Assembly: GCA_951799445.1 (NCBI GenBank)
Contig: OX637296.1
Location: 15,314,001 to 15,378,000, forward strand
DNA length: 64,000 nucleotides
Source: Pseudisothecium myosuroides
Taxonomy: Eukaryota > Streptophyta > Bryopsida > Hypnales > Lembophyllaceae
Direction: 5' to 3'
Shown piece after piece: positions 46,640-59,396 of this stretch; the stretch's first letter is position 1; each line of letters begins with the position of its first letter. The notes beneath the pieces were generated by a model. The model ran no database searches. It saw only the letters and a program-made list of their open reading frames with translations, and was not told the DNA's origin. A program made the translations under genes and the position numbers.

Positions 46640-46647
46640 GTGTCATG

Positions 46648-47309
46648 AACTCCAGGCTTGATACTTCACCCGTTATATTCACGAGGAATCCGAGGGCAAT
46701 ACTTTGATGGGAGGAAGAGTGTGCAAATCGGCACCAAGGTATTCTAGAATCCTTTAGCAGCGCTCAAGATTAATTTCATTTATTTCTTGCAAAGTCAAGA
46801 CCCAGTTAGCTTCAACGATAATATGACTACCCAAATTACTTCCCTATACCCACAACTGCATGTGCACAGCAGGTTTACTCCTAACCCATCACTAATTACA
46901 CAATTGATTTGTAACACCACAGAAGAAGCCGCAACCAGCTTCACGGGAGCAGAGTTAGAGTTCACAAAGAAATTTAAAAAAAAAAATATAATGGATGCGC
47001 ATACCAGAAACTCTATCAATGGCGGAAAGAATGCAATTCCAAAGATCGGGAGCTCATCAATGGAAACAATGCTTAGTATATCCTCCTCTTGTCAGCAAAC
47101 ATCCAAGCGCAAGAATTGGTGAAACTCAATTTAGATTATGCGACTGAGCGCAAGCTCCATGAGTACACCATCACTAATCATTCAACTAATTTCTAAAAGG
47201 TGTCCTTCACAGTCATAAACTTTGATGAGCGGCGCACCCTTCCCGGCATCTCCGACGGCAAAAATTAAAAGACACCAGGCAAGCTAATCAAAAAACGTGC
47301 ATTCATGGT
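46648..47309. other. Shared non-coding stretch
   Basis: It matches 14,317-14,950. The 111-codon frame at 46,787-47,122 is shorter and broken in copy A and has no domain. Confidence 0.4.
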
Positions 47310-47703
47310 TTACAAAGGGACTAGCAATCGATACCTAGGATCTCCTCTGCCCATTTTGAACAAACAAGTCGTGAATAACTGCGCTCTATCCTCTGCCCAT
47401 GCACCAAATTTAAAACTCTTCGACTTTGATATCTGGGGTTTCAAGCACAACTCTTGTGTCTGTTCACTTCGAAGTTCCTTCTCTCTTGGCTTGGCGGTTT
47501 TCAATTGGCGGATTGGAAGGGACCACGTGGAACAGTGAGCTTGTTCAAAATAAAGTGTGGCATTACTGGATCGACAATTGGTCACCTTCCATCGATTCCC
47601 CTCAAAATGCAAGAAGGTGAGTGGTAACTTGTACGTGTAAACTTGGTTGTTCACGGATGCACAATAGGGTTAATAATCTTAGGAACCGCCTATTCTGCCA
47701 TTA
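47310..47703 (-). pseudogene. Broken counterpart of the possible exon at 14,951-15,346
   Basis: Aligned to copy A, the frame starting MAE meets TAG at the fourth codon (GAATTGG to GAATAGG). The overlapping 114-codon frame stays open in both copies. No domain recognised. Confidence 0.25.
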
Positions 47704-49790
47704 AAAAAAACTCATAGTCCAAAAAAAATTTGAAATTTTTTGTCTTGAATAATCAACACTCAATTCTTACACAATCCCAACCAAGCATACCAAATTCTAA
47801 TTTCAAAAATCTGAAACTCCATTTTCTGTGATTTTTTTAAGTCAATTTTTATTATTTTATATAGTGTTTAAGTGAAAGCAATTGGTGATGAGCTTTTGAA
47901 ATTCATTGCATAAATATATGTGGAACATCCACATGCACATCTCTCATATTAAAAACCAGCCCATTAAGTAGCAAAAATATAATGTAAGAAAAGTTCAATG
48001 TAAGGTTTTTTAGGTCCAAACTTTCTAAAATACATATCTTTATATTTTCAGTACATTTGGCTATTGACCCTCACTACTAATATAATTCTATGCATTTGTG
48101 CATTATGGAGCAATTACTTTGCCAAAATGTACTTACAATAAAAAGATTTTTAATTTTTAAGATGAGCACATTGTGACCCCAACATGGAAGTATCTATTTT
48201 GGGAATTATGAAACTTTTTTGGAGATGCTTGTTGAAGGAAAGATGTGTGTATGGATGTTTCCTACATGTCTTTACAATCAAATTTAAAAAATTCATCACC
48301 AATTGTTTTCAATACATTATTATGTAAAACCATAAAATTTGACTCTACAAATTCACTAGAAATGAAATTTTTCTTTTTCAATACCCAAGTTTGGTATGCT
48401 TCATTGGGATTGCATAACAATTATACAAGAATAAGAATAGAAATGGTTTTTTATATTATGCTAAATTATTTGAATGGCAAAATAGTTGGAGAATAGTATG
48501 CACAATTGAGTGGCATGGAATTGTCTTGGGCGGGACACAATGAATCTATACAAACCAAGTGCGGTGAAGACTTTGGACCCCTTGTTTACTTCTTAAAATT
48601 TAATTTAAAGAAAAAGAAAAAAACTGAATATTTTTGTCTACAATATATATTTTGAATTATTGATTTTTTTTTGCTGATAATAATTAGTTACAAATTTTTG
48701 AAGAAAAAAATACACTATACAACTGAAAATAATTTTTGGACCTCTATTTAGTTTTGAAAAAAATGTCAAAAAAATTTACAAAAAATTCCTAAAATAACTC
48801 TCTATTGAAAGTTCATTTTTCTTGAATGTTGATGCAAAGGTCATCAAAATTTATTCTCTACAAATGTTTTAGTTAAAACCCACGCCATTTTTAGTTTATT
48901 TTTCAACCTATTCTAGAAGTAATTTCATATATTACTTGAGTTGCACTTTTTTAGCAATAGAAATCTATAGTCATGATTACTAATCAAAACTCAAAATTAT
49001 AGGTTGAAATTACAGTTTATTAAAAAGTAAATAGAAGGTCAAATAATTAATTTTCATTCTTAAATTTTTTGTTAAGTACAAGTAGATACAAGATAGAAGG
49101 AAAATCTAAATTATTAATATCTCCAAGATGGAATTACAATACACTAATTCCAATAGTGAAATTGTTTAGTCAAGCAAAATAAACCATGTGGAAACTTTTT
49201 TTTGAAAAATTGTAAAAACTCCATTCAAAAATGAATCCTTCATGTTATTATTTGAACAAAATACTTATATTGTCCAAAAATTAAAATTGTCTACAACTTT
49301 TACATAACAAATCAAATTAAAATGAATCAAAGCTTTCTATGTATACAAAAATATAATCTAGAAGAAAAAAAAATTTGACCAAAAAATTCAAATTTTTGAA
49401 AAAAAATTTCTACCCAATTTTCTATGCTTTGAGCTTATTTGGGTATAACTTTTGTTCCCTGGCACCAATTGAAAAAAAAATTAAATTCCCATGAATCTAA
49501 TTAGTTGTTCAATCTTCAAGTTTTTTTATTTTTTATTTTTTTATTAAAACACATGGAAAAATTCCATTGATAAAGGAAAAAATACATTGAACCAATTGAC
49601 CACATCCTCGGCAAAGATTTTTACATTTTCTAAAACATTCTTAAACACATTTTTTTAGTACCAATATACGTTAGGCGAGAGAAAGCAAGACCATGACACC
49701 CCATCTATCAAAGCCCTATAGATCCATGGAAGACCATTGCCTCTTCAATTGAAAGCCTCCAACTTAGAATGAGCTAACTTCTAACTGATC
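47704..49790. other. Shared AT-rich non-coding stretch
   Basis: It matches 15,347-18,367 without the TTAA element. TTAA at 49,020-49,023 is the empty site for 16,665-17,596. No gene seen. Confidence 0.5.
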
Positions 49791-49794
49791 TTAA

Positions 49795-50723
49795 CCCCTA
49801 AAGACCAAGGCCTTTTTCCTGCCAAAAAACACTAAAAATTACCATTTCTATAGCAAAGAGTTGTTGTTATAGAAATTTAAGTTGTTTTTTTTCCGCGTCT
49901 AACCGTAGGATCTTACACCTAACTACTATGAAAAAGTGAGGAAAAAATTTCAGAATTTTGGACTGCAGAGATTGCAAGATATTTGCGTTTAAAGTGGAAA
50001 AAATAAGTTTTTCAGTACCTTGCAAGGCTAGATTTTTTGACTTTGAACATTTTAACTTAAATTTTTTGCACTACAGAGTTTTGAGCTTTAAATCTTTGTA
50101 GTGGGGAATTGAGTTGAGAGTCTAATAAAAAAAACTTCAAAAAAACTTCATCATCATTCTTAAAAAAATTGTTAAGTAGAACTAGGTACAAGATAGAAGG
50201 AAAATCTAGAATATTCATATATTTTGAATGGAATTAAAATGCACTAATCCCAATGGTGAGATTGTTCTAGTAAGTAAACTAAACCATGCAAAACGAAAAA
50301 TTTGAAAAATTTGAAAAATTGCATTTAAAAATGGATCCTACAAGTTATTTTTTTCAAGAAGATTCTCTAACTACCCAAAAAACAAGAATGTCCATAACTT
50401 TCTCATAACAAATCCAAATGAAATGAATCAAAGCTTTCCAAATAGATAAAAATATAATCTATGAAAAAAATATATTAAAAAAAAATACAAATTTTTGCAA
50501 ATCTTTTTTTGCTGCCTAGGCTGGCCTCCGTCCCCTATTTTGAGCTTATTTGGGCATAACTTTTGTTCCCGGGCACTGATTGTGAAAAAAATTATATTTT
50601 CACAAAGCTAATCAGCTTTTCTACCCCCCAAAAAAATTTAAAAAAATCAGGAGAAAATTTCAGCCCATAGGTACCTGCCGAAAAACGCATTTGTCCCCTG
50701 ATGGGACAACGGTCCTTTAGGGG
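49795..50723. mobile_element. TTAA-target (piggyBac-like) element, 929 bp, empty site in copy A
   Basis: TTAA at 49,791-49,794 and 50,724-50,727; ends CCCCTAAAG and CCTTTAGGGG. Copy A has one TTAA at 18,368-18,371 with matching flanks. The right half matches 58,827-59,396 (inverted), and the left end matches the right ends of the 930-bp group, so it links the subfamilies. Confidence 0.93.
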
Positions 50724-50727
50724 TTAA

Positions 50728-51663
50728 GGTGCGTTTTCTCGATAAAGAAGTATGATTGTAGCCAAACATTGTCAAAGCGCCAAATGTTGTCAAAGTGTCA
50801 AAAAAATATTTTCTTGAACATTTCTAGTCTTTATTTTGCCACAAAAAACTAGGTCCACGGGAATTTTAAAAGTACAAGGTTCAATCTAGAATAATTAAAA
50901 ACACGAAATTGAACAAATGATTCCAAATTTTTTGAAAATGTTCTTAATAATGTGCTAATAATATCAATTTTTTCATATTAAATTTCAAAAATTGACGCTT
51001 ATATAAAACAAATTAATATTGTAGGATCTAATGTGGTCAACTTTGGCTTTGTACTCTTTTTGTTTGAAAATGTATACAAATTTGAGAGAGTTTTTTATTT
51101 TTTATTTTTGAAATTACAAATTATTACATTTGCTTTTGATTTGAATACAATTTTTTGGGGTAAGAGAGTATTATTCATCTTTTTATAATTTTTCTTACCC
51201 CAAAACTACATTTCTTGTTTATAAAGTGGATCTTCCAAAATTTTGCAATCTAAAAATCCAACGGTCAATATTTTCCACAATTAATTCTATGCATTTTGTG
51301 ACAAAGTAGTCTTTACTTTTGCACGATTAGAATTAACAATTTCATATACATCCACATTTAAAAAATATTCAAAGTGGGACAATGCATTAAAAAACTCCAT
51401 TGTCAGAAAGTTTTAGGCCTTGACTCCTTGAGGGATGAAATATAAGAATAAAAATAATTTTCTAATTGTTTAACCCTGTAACGCCAAGACAGTCATTTTG
51501 TGGCTTTCGGATGATTGTGCGGTCATTTGTACATTGCTTAGAAACATTTTTACATCCGTTTCTTTTTTATTGACCTTCTATGGTGGATTACAAAGAGTGT
51601 GTAGTTGAATTTGTAGTCATGCAAGTAATATAAAAAATGACTATTTGAGAAGACATTTTGGTG
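50728..51663. other. Shared and copy-B-specific non-coding DNA
   Basis: About 50,728-51,470 matches copy A (with its inserts removed). 51,475-51,663 starts TTAACCCTGTAACGCC, perhaps one more diverged TTAA element end, and has no partner. No gene seen. Confidence 0.45.
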
Positions 51664-51667
51664 ATAA

Positions 51668-52462
51668 GGGTGAAAGCACACTACGCCCCCCTAAAAAGTA
51701 CGTCAAAAAAGTACTTTTGGAGGATGTATTTATATAAAAGTATTTTTTTTAAATTAAAAAAAAACTTTGTTTTGGCTTTATATTTGATACTAGTTGTAAG
51801 TAATCTTGTAGAGAAGGTATTCTACCACATTCTAACCCAATCTAGTGTTTCAGCCATCCTTTACTTAGTACTTTACCGACAAAAAAAGTACGTCAGATTT
51901 GCAAAAAAAGTACAAAGTACTTTGTAGAGGCCAAATGAACTATCGTAAAGGCACAATACTTTGCACAATGGTAGAATATTTACTATGCAAGGGATTCTTG
52001 GTGATAGTAAGACCATAATTGCAATATCTACTGGAATTTGGAAGTCAGATAGGTACTATCTTCTGCGGAGGAAAAAAGACTAAAAAAACATTATTTTGGT
52101 TGATATACTGATGAATAAAGCACCACATATGCATATTGTAGGATGGCTAGTGCTTAAATCTCCAAAATTTTGAATATTTTTATGACTTTCTTTTTTGCCT
52201 CTATTTGTGAAAAAGTACTTATGGTACATTTAGTTTTAAACTTTCAACATTATCTCCATTCATTGTTTTCAAATTCCATTAATCTTGGTCTCCAAGTATG
52301 TTAATTTGTATAGGTAAGATTCTACAATCATCGACTTAAAGCTTCCTCATGTCATAATGGTTTTTCTACTAAAGTACTTCAAGTACTTTGAGCAGTAAAT
52401 GTACACTCAAAAGTACTCCTGATTTTTGCCGAAATTGTACCTAGTGTAGTGCGCTTTCACCC
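51668..52462. mobile_element. Element with GGGTGAAAGC ends and 4-bp TSD (ATAA), 795 bp
   Basis: The left end GGGTGAAAGCACACTAC and right end GTAGTGCGCTTTCACCC are a 17-bp TIR with one mismatch. ATAA is at 51,664-51,667 and 52,463-52,466. It is nested in front of a truncated copy of the GGGTGAATGC family and shares its first seven bases and TSD length, but the interior is different (AAAGTACTT words near both sides). The 89-codon frame is AT-rich with hydrophobic stretches and no domain. Confidence 0.85.
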
Positions 52463-52466
52463 ATAA

Positions 52467-52895
52467 GATTTGACCAAAAAGATCGCCAAAATATTGTTTT
52501 GTATCTTTGAAAACAAATGTAGAAAGAAGCTCTCTTTGTGGACTTCTGCACCACATAAAAATAAATATTTTTAAAATTCCTTTGGACAGTAGCTATAGGT
52601 CCACTAAGAGACCAATTTCTCCTAATTCCAGCTCAAAATTCGTTTTTAAGCGCTTAAATGGTGCTAAAAAACCCTAAATCAGCCATTGTGAGAAATTATC
52701 GGGGTTGTTTAAAAATAGTAAATTATTTTTGAAAAATCTTCAAAAATCAGGTAAAGTATATAATGGTTATAAGTAGCTTCCCCATAAATTTTGAGTCATT
52801 TGGACCTAAAACACAATAGGTATAGCCAAAATAAAAATAAAAAACAAAGCTGTGACAAAACGCAACAAATAGTACAAGTGTTTCTTGCATCACCC
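52467..52895. mobile_element. Right part of a 4-bp-TSD GGGT-family element
   Basis: It is collinear with the right half of 37,958-38,687 (TTTGTGGACTTC.GCACCAC, AATTCCTT) and ends TTTCTTGCATCACCC. The left part is missing or displaced. Confidence 0.7.
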
Positions 52896-53930
52896 CTATC
52901 TACCATTTCATAGAGAACCTTTGGAAGATAGTCAAAGTTTTTTTGCAATGGGGTGAAGAACAAGCAAAAAACCAGTCAAGAAATTCAAGTGGTATGAGAT
53001 CAAGTATCTCTTAAGCAATTGTGAAGGTTCATTTCTTATATGTACCATTGAATAGAAGTTGTAATTTTCACAAACATTGGCAACACTAGATAGTATATAG
53101 TGTAAAGAAAACATCAAACTTTTTGTATGATTTTCAATTACATATGTGTCTTTGTAATGATGATAAAGTAGACTTCAGTGTGATTCCAAAGCAATTCGAA
53201 ATTCGAAATTCCATTCATTTTTGACTGCACACAGGCCTCTCAAAGTTGACCTAATTTCAACAGGATGCAAAAATTCGTAAGGTTCCTGTACCCTACTGTA
53301 CAGCACGTTACATTCCATCGCAGTTGATCAGTACGCGACAAGTGAACGAAAGTAGTCAGAGGAAAAAAGTAATTTGGATGAACACTGTATCGTTGTATCG
53401 TTGTGTGTGCTCCTCCATGTGTGCATTGTGACTTTCTGTGAATAAAGCATAAGTGCAAGTTTATCTGAGCAAGTGATCTTCTGTCCCCATAACTTCGTGT
53501 TCCGTCAGACTGCAGCCGGAGTTGATGAACTCTGCTTTGGACGTGGTTCTATTCATAAGGAGGCTGAGAGCTGTGACTGCTGGCAAGGTATGTGTGTCTG
53601 TAATTCTATATGTGTGGCATTGTCTGTTTCCTTGAAGAGTTTGTGAGATTGACTTGTTTTTGGAGGTGCTGTCGCGCTTTTGGTGGAGAATGTTCTGAGG
53701 GTCTGTTTTGATTTTGTGATGCATGCAGGGTTTCAATCTCCAGCAATTCCAACCGTTAGCGCTTGCCAGACTGACTGAATTGGGTTGCGTCGAGAGCGTA
53801 TTTCGACGGAGAGTGTGTCTTACGAGAATTAGTTTTGGGGTGGCAGTGATTAGAAAATTTTCGAGTGATTGGTGGAGGAACTAGGGTAAGGATTCAGAGT
53901 GTTGTTGCAGAGATAGTAGAAGCAGCGAAG
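52896..53930. other. Shared stretch upstream of the thiolase-like exon, copy B
   Basis: It matches 25,991-27,037 with small indels that break the long minus-strand frame of copy A. No gene called. Confidence 0.4.
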
Positions 53931-54131
53931 ATGAGCACCGGCGAGGGCTTGCGGCAGCGGGAGGTTGCGGACATCGTGCACCACAACTACCCCACGCAGC
54001 AGAAGTATGTCTCCAAGGCATACCGGTGTCGTGATAGTTGCAGCGAAGCGGACACCGGTGGGATCGTTCCAAGGCGCTCGAGCTTGCTTCGCTCTCGGCG
54101 CCCGAGCTTCCAGGATCAAATGCAATTCAAG
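53931..54131 (+). pseudogene. Thiolase-like first-exon relic, copy B
   Basis: Nearly identical to 27,038-27,238, including both frame changes; one base changes Asp to Tyr in the upstream frame. GVVIVAAKRTPVGSFQG is at 54,025-54,075. Confidence 0.5.
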
Positions 54132-55761
54132 GTTCCACAATTCGTTGCTCTTATTAATTGGTACTTCTTTGAGTTATTCAATGTTATCTTTTATGGCGAT
54201 CGATAGGAACAAGAATGGACTCAGAGGAGACGTCGGAATTGTTAGGTATATAGAGCGGAATTGTTAGGTTGTGTGGATTGACGGTCTAGGCGATTAACAT
54301 TCTGCGAGTGCTTACGAGTTCCACAAGGTTTTGGTTCTTGTGAAGTGGAGTTCGTTCGTCTTGCCTTTGTAATTGAAATCGAGTTTTGTGATTGCGGGTA
54401 TTAGATTGGTCCATTTCCGTGGTCATTCCACCCTGGAACTTGCGTACAATTCACGGTCATCGATGCTCGGTTTCCGGATGACCTGTGACCGTTCCATAAA
54501 GTAGGCGTCGTTTTCTCTTCCCCGCCTGACGCGGAGATGAGGTTCCAAATTTTGAATCGCTTGGACTTGATGTTGTTAGGGAGCGATTCTACACAGAACA
54601 AGGTCGTATGAGTGTATGTTCGAGATCGCAGTTTGAGATCTTGTATGAGTGTCTCGTTCCTCTCAAAGATGGTGAGTCTTCTCCTCTTGCACTACCCAGA
54701 ATATTCAAGGATCTTCTGATTCAATGTTGTACGAGTTTTCAGAAATTTGTACACCTCCCAGGGAGAATAGGGTTTGAAGACGGCAAAATCAAAAACTAAA
54801 TCTGAAACAACTAAGTTCGGCCTGAAAACAAATAATTATGAATGGACCAGTAACTGGAACAAGTTCAAAAGAACCAGTTGATAAACCTTACTTTACTGCC
54901 ATGGAGATTATAAATCGAGATCTTGGAGTGTCTGACTTGAGAGTCATCGACTTACGAGAAGGACGAAAATGCCAATCGATTGTTGCAAGCTCGGTGATCA
55001 GGTCCAGATCTGCGCCTTAACTAGTAATATGGGCAATTTCGTTAAAATGGCATGAAAACAGTTCAGAACGGCCGTTCTGGAATCTATATCCGTTCTAGAT
55101 GGTGAAAATGGCACACTGTCAAAGTGGCACTTGGAATACCTCCATTTTAACGAAATTGCCTGCAGGTATACTTGTAATAGTCGATAGGGTGCCGGTAAGA
55201 TCTGACAGCTTTCAAGATCGATGCCTGTAACTAAGTAGAAGAAACTAGTTCCGACCCCTAAACAGTCTGTTGCGAAGGAGAGAGCCTACGGACCCAAATA
55301 ATCAATTGAAATTGGTGCTAACTACTAATCATCTACTCCCAGTGTACAACTGGTCATCCAGCACATGCCAGTATCGACTTTACATGGGGTTCACGAGGAC
55401 CATGCATAGTCAGGCCCTTGCTCCTTTTTTGGCAGCTGCATGCACAAAATCTAGATTCGAAACACAGTTGCAGTTTTTTATTATTGTCAGAATGGCACGG
55501 AACGCCAGACCACATCATGTACACAGTCACGCTGAACGATTATATCGAGCCCCGAGGATAATTGCAATACAGTTAAGTTCAAAGGAACAAAACTTGCAAC
55601 TTATTAACTAATTAGCTACCTAGCTACCTAGACAGTACAAATAACAAAGTATCAGTCAACAAATTAAATTAACAGTCAGCTCACGTATGGCCAGGGAATA
55701 AACTTAATTATATTTCACGCCGCATTTAGAGCATACTGGAGTTCTAGCAGGGTGATCGATA
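54132..55761. other. Non-coding stretch between thiolase relic and AP2 gene, copy B
   Basis: Shorter than in copy A by the 615-bp block at 27,800-28,415, but with the MITE 55,029-55,160 added. No gene called. Confidence 0.45.
55029..55160. mobile_element. Small MITE with ATGGGCAATTTCG end, 132 bp
   Basis: GGCAATTTCGTTAAAATGG and CCATTTTAACGAAATTGCC are perfect inverted repeats, with CAGAACGGCCGTTCTG as a central palindrome. Copy A (28,745-28,760) runs from AGTAAT to GCAGG without it. TSD too short to define. Confidence 0.85.
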
Positions 55762-56875
55762 TCACCATAACCGGGGATCATCGTCACTATCTTCATCACT
55801 GTCGTCGTCGTCATCGTCATTGCCAGGAGGAGCGGAGGCTTGATAGCCTGGGTCGTCGTAAGGCGACCAGTTGTTGCCACCCCAGGAAGGCTGCGAAGAT
55901 TGACCTTCTTCGTTGTACGTGATGTCTTGGACCTCATCGTCATCGGAAGAGCTCTCCGCGGAGGCGGACATGAAATTGTTGAACGAGAACGGGCGACCCG
56001 CATACTGGGCAGCAGCCGCCGCTGCCGCTGCTTGAATCTCACGGATGCTGTAGCTTCCTGGTGTTCCGGGCGGGATACTGTAGTTGTAGTTCGGGAAATT
56101 CAGGTTGGCGGAGGTGCGGCCGCGGCAGCACAGGTGTGCTGCGTCGTATGCGTGAGCCTGTCAAGGAAAAATGGACATTAATTACCAGCGTGCGGCCTCA
56201 CAGGAAATATCCAAAGTGCCCAACTGTAGATCTTTAAATGAAGAATTTCATAGTCAATGTCCAGTGATGATCGAAACGAAAGCATTTGGATATACTAATA
56301 ATGGAATTTGGACACGAAAGACCATTTGTTGAATTTCCATGTTGAATCTCTCCTGCTCGTGAAATTGGCGGAGTTTCAAGTGCTCAACTGAAACCTAAGA
56401 TTTTTCGGCGTGCTACAGGTTTCATGAGCTTCTTCATTTAGCCTCGTAGTTTCAAGGAATTTGACTGTCAGCTGCATTCTTATGTGTAATTAACAAGCGA
56501 GCTAATGGTTACACAATTTCGAGCAATGTTTTTTGCCGACCCTTATCACAGGGAGATACTAAAGCTGATGGTGGAGTGATTGGTTTACTTGAATTAGCTA
56601 GTGAGACTGTGAGACTGGCTAGTGTATGTAAACCGGAATTCGATCACACACTGGCAGAATTCATGCATGTGTCAGCTAGATCACTCAGATGTCATTTGAG
56701 GTGCAAGGAATCTGTGGAGCCAGTGTACCGCTTCTTCGGGAGATCGGAAGGAGCCGAGCCAGATTCGATTGGTTCGTGCTCCAGGTCGTCGATGAGGCTC
56801 TCGTATCTCCGACACCCACTTCCCCCATTTCCGCATTCGGACTCCTTTATACCGTGCGGATCCACTTCCTGACAT
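55762..56875 (-). CDS. AP2/ERF transcription factor (DREB-type), intron in AP2 domain, copy B
   Basis: Second copy of the gene at 29,352-30,468, predicted 180 aa. Exon 1 is 56,729-56,875; intron 56,158-56,728 (571 bp); exon 2 55,762-56,157. The coding sequence is the same as in copy A except for one fewer Asp codon in the acidic tail (six instead of seven). The intron is identical by eye. All AP2 landmarks and the GT/AG sites are kept, so this copy should be as functional as copy A. An in-frame ATG at 56,965 would add 30 residues. Neighbouring DNA diverges from copy A, so the identity is local to about 55,379-57,085. Confidence 0.85.
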
Positions 56876-57985
56876 TTTCGATATGATCTCAGCTCGAGGT
56901 TGTACGATCTCCTGAAGAAGTGAAAAACGAGCTTGAATTGTTGAAGTCTGATGAAAGCACAACATTCAACGTCAAGGTGTAAGAATGTTTCTGTCAGGGA
57001 TACATGAATCCGACAATGTAAGCAATCTGATTCTACTTCCGTCCAGTCTGTACGTACTACCAATAATATAAAAGGTTCGTTAATATAGTCATTGTCCACA
57101 GTCATTGTTGGACAGAATCTCGAGCGAGATGACACATAATAACTACTTGCAAAAACCTCCCCCATGGAGAGAATTCAAAGAAGAAGACTGACGTTCGTGC
57201 AATTGGGGACGTCATTCCGGATGCGATTAAGCATATATTGCCACTTTTGATTACCGAGTGTGCTTTTTAGTGATGAATTACCTAACATGGATGAGTTATC
57301 ACTAATTCTAGCTTCAAAATTCTTCAAGTGGTTACTTACTACGAAGAATGAGAAGAGTTAGGGAGAACACAGGCAAGATTGACGATATAAAATGTAGAAA
57401 TTTTGATAATAAATGTCTAACATGGACGAATCGACCACTAATTCCAACTGAGACCAAGAGTCTAAGACACTATTCTTCAAGAGGTTACTGGAAATCATGA
57501 GAAGAGCTCGTTAGGAATGCGAAGACTAGAAGGGGCCTGGGCTTCGATCAACCTGCACCTAAAAATCTTGAGCTAGCCTGCTAGGAGCAATGAACTAAAA
57601 CTGGTCACTCCGGGGATAATGCACTAATTCTTTCTCAATATGCTTTACTTCAAATTTAATTTAAATTAGCCCCACGAACTCCCACCACCCCGTCGAAATC
57701 CTCCCTTAGATTTATATATACAGTTACAGCCATGATCCCTCTACAAGATACATGCACATATGAAACTGAACTGAGTGAATAGCATTGACCTGACCTATTC
57801 GATCAAAGACAATGGACACCTTTGCATTCAGTCGATCACTCGAACACATCGATCTGCCCGAGAGAGCTGAAATGCGACGATTTGATTTGAACCGATTGAT
57901 GGCTTTTATTCTGAAAGTCTGCACGTAAAGTGAGCAGGAGCTGCATGACAGACAGACGGTACGTATACCGGTGGGTTTCCGGGTC
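56876..57985. other. Shared region upstream of the AP2 gene, copy B
   Basis: Counterpart of 30,469-31,580. Identity with copy A is complete to about 57,085 and then drops. No gene called. Confidence 0.4.
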
Positions 57986-57994
57986 GTTTCTCGA

Positions 57995-58263
57995 GGTTTT
58001 GCCTAAAGTAGTGCAACGAGCCTCTTGCGGAGGTAAAGCCAGGGGTCAATGTAAAAAAACCTAGCCCCTATTTGGTGCCGGCTCTAGGGTATGTTCTAGA
58101 CTCCTCCTAGCTGATTTGGGACCTCTGATTGCAAATATGAACTCAGAATTTGCAAATTTTATCATGCCTTGCAAATAAAAAGTTCCTGCGTTTTCCCCAG
58201 GGGTAAAACAGGGGGGCAAAACGGCCTCCGCAGGACGCTCGTTGCAGTTCTTTAGACACGACC
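57995..58263. mobile_element. MULE-type MITE, 269 bp, 9-bp TSD
   Basis: The TIRs of about 39 bp (GGTTTTGCCTAAAGTAGTGC and inverted GGTCGTGTCTAAAGAACTGC, then both AACGAGC and TGCGGAGG) are imperfect. The TSD GTTTCTCGA is exact (57,986-57,994 and 58,264-58,272). Copy A has it once (31,581-31,589). A long TIR with a 9-bp TSD is the Mutator-like pattern. Confidence 0.93.
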
Positions 58264-58272
58264 GTTTCTCGA

Positions 58273-58822
58273 CAATAGCATCCGTCAACAGCCGTCAAGT
58301 ACTAGACTGCTACAGTAGTAGGTATAGAAATGTTCCCTTTTCTCTGTTCGATTCCAGAGAGGTCAATTCGGATCCTTTTTCCGATGCCCACAAAACTTAC
58401 GTGTGCACAAGTATCAAGCTGATCATTCCGGAATAAAAGCCTGCAATCGAACTCACTGGTAGCCGCCGATCTCTCCCGCCCTCCTGTGGGAATCAGGTCT
58501 CGTCTTTGTTTTGATTTGTTTGTTTGAGCTGGAGGCTCCGTTTCTTTTATCAATTTGGAGAAGTAGCCAGTTGTTTCTCCAGTACTCACTAGTGTGCCCT
58601 GTGCCATTGCCACAACCAAAACAAAAGTAAAAGTAATTATCTAAATTTTATTAATCAAATATAATTCAAAAATTCATAACTTTCCCACCATATGTCAAAA
58701 CTCCACGAAACAAAGCCCGTGCACCGCTCCTCGTTGAAAGCTTTCCGATGGTACCAAGAACTTGACCAAGGCACACACCATCTAAGAGATCTCACCGTAA
58801 CAAACAAAACAAACAACTTAAC
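58273..58822. other. Shared non-coding stretch
   Basis: It matches 31,590-32,145. Bases 58,670-58,790 (and 31,976-32,110) resemble 24,690-24,800, an old dispersed repeat. No gene seen. Confidence 0.45.
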
Positions 58823-58826
58823 TTAA

Positions 58827-59396
58827 CCCCTAAAGGCCCATTGTCCCTTCGGAGGACAAATGGGATTTCGGGCAGGTACCTACGGGCTAAATTTTTGTCG
58901 TCATTTTTTAAAACTTTTTGTGGAGATAAAGATGATTAGCTTTGTGGGAATATAATTTTTTACATAATTGGTGCCCGGGAACAACAGTTATGACCAAATA
59001 TGCTCAAAACAGGGGACGGCGGGCAGCCCAAGCAACAAAAATAAATTGGCAAAAATTTGATTATTTTTTTAATATATATTTTTTCTCATAGAGTACATTT
59101 TTGTCTATCTGGAAAGCTTTGATTCATTTCATTTGGATTTGTTATGAAAAAGTTATGGATGTTCTTGTTTTTCGGGCAATTAGAGCATCTTCTTGAAAAA
59201 ATAAATTGTAGGATTCATTTCTGAATGTTATTTTTGCAATTTTTTTTAAAAAAAAATTCTCATGGTTTAGTTTACTTGCTAGAACAATCTCACCATTGGG
59301 ACTAGTGTATTTTAATTCAATTTAGAACAAATTTAGAACAAATTCAATTTAGAACAAATTTTAGGAAGCTCAAAACAGGCCTTGGACATTTAGGGG
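58827..59396. mobile_element. TTAA-target (piggyBac-like) element, 570 bp, empty site in copy A
   Basis: TTAA at 58,823-58,826 and 59,397-59,400; ends CCCCTAAAGG and CATTTAGGGG. Copy A has one TTAA at 32,146-32,149 with the same flanks. It matches the right half of 49,795-50,723, inverted. Confidence 0.93.

Noticed and set aside
47426..47620. 64-codon plus-strand frame opposite the possible exon
   Set aside because: Not kept in copy A and no domain.
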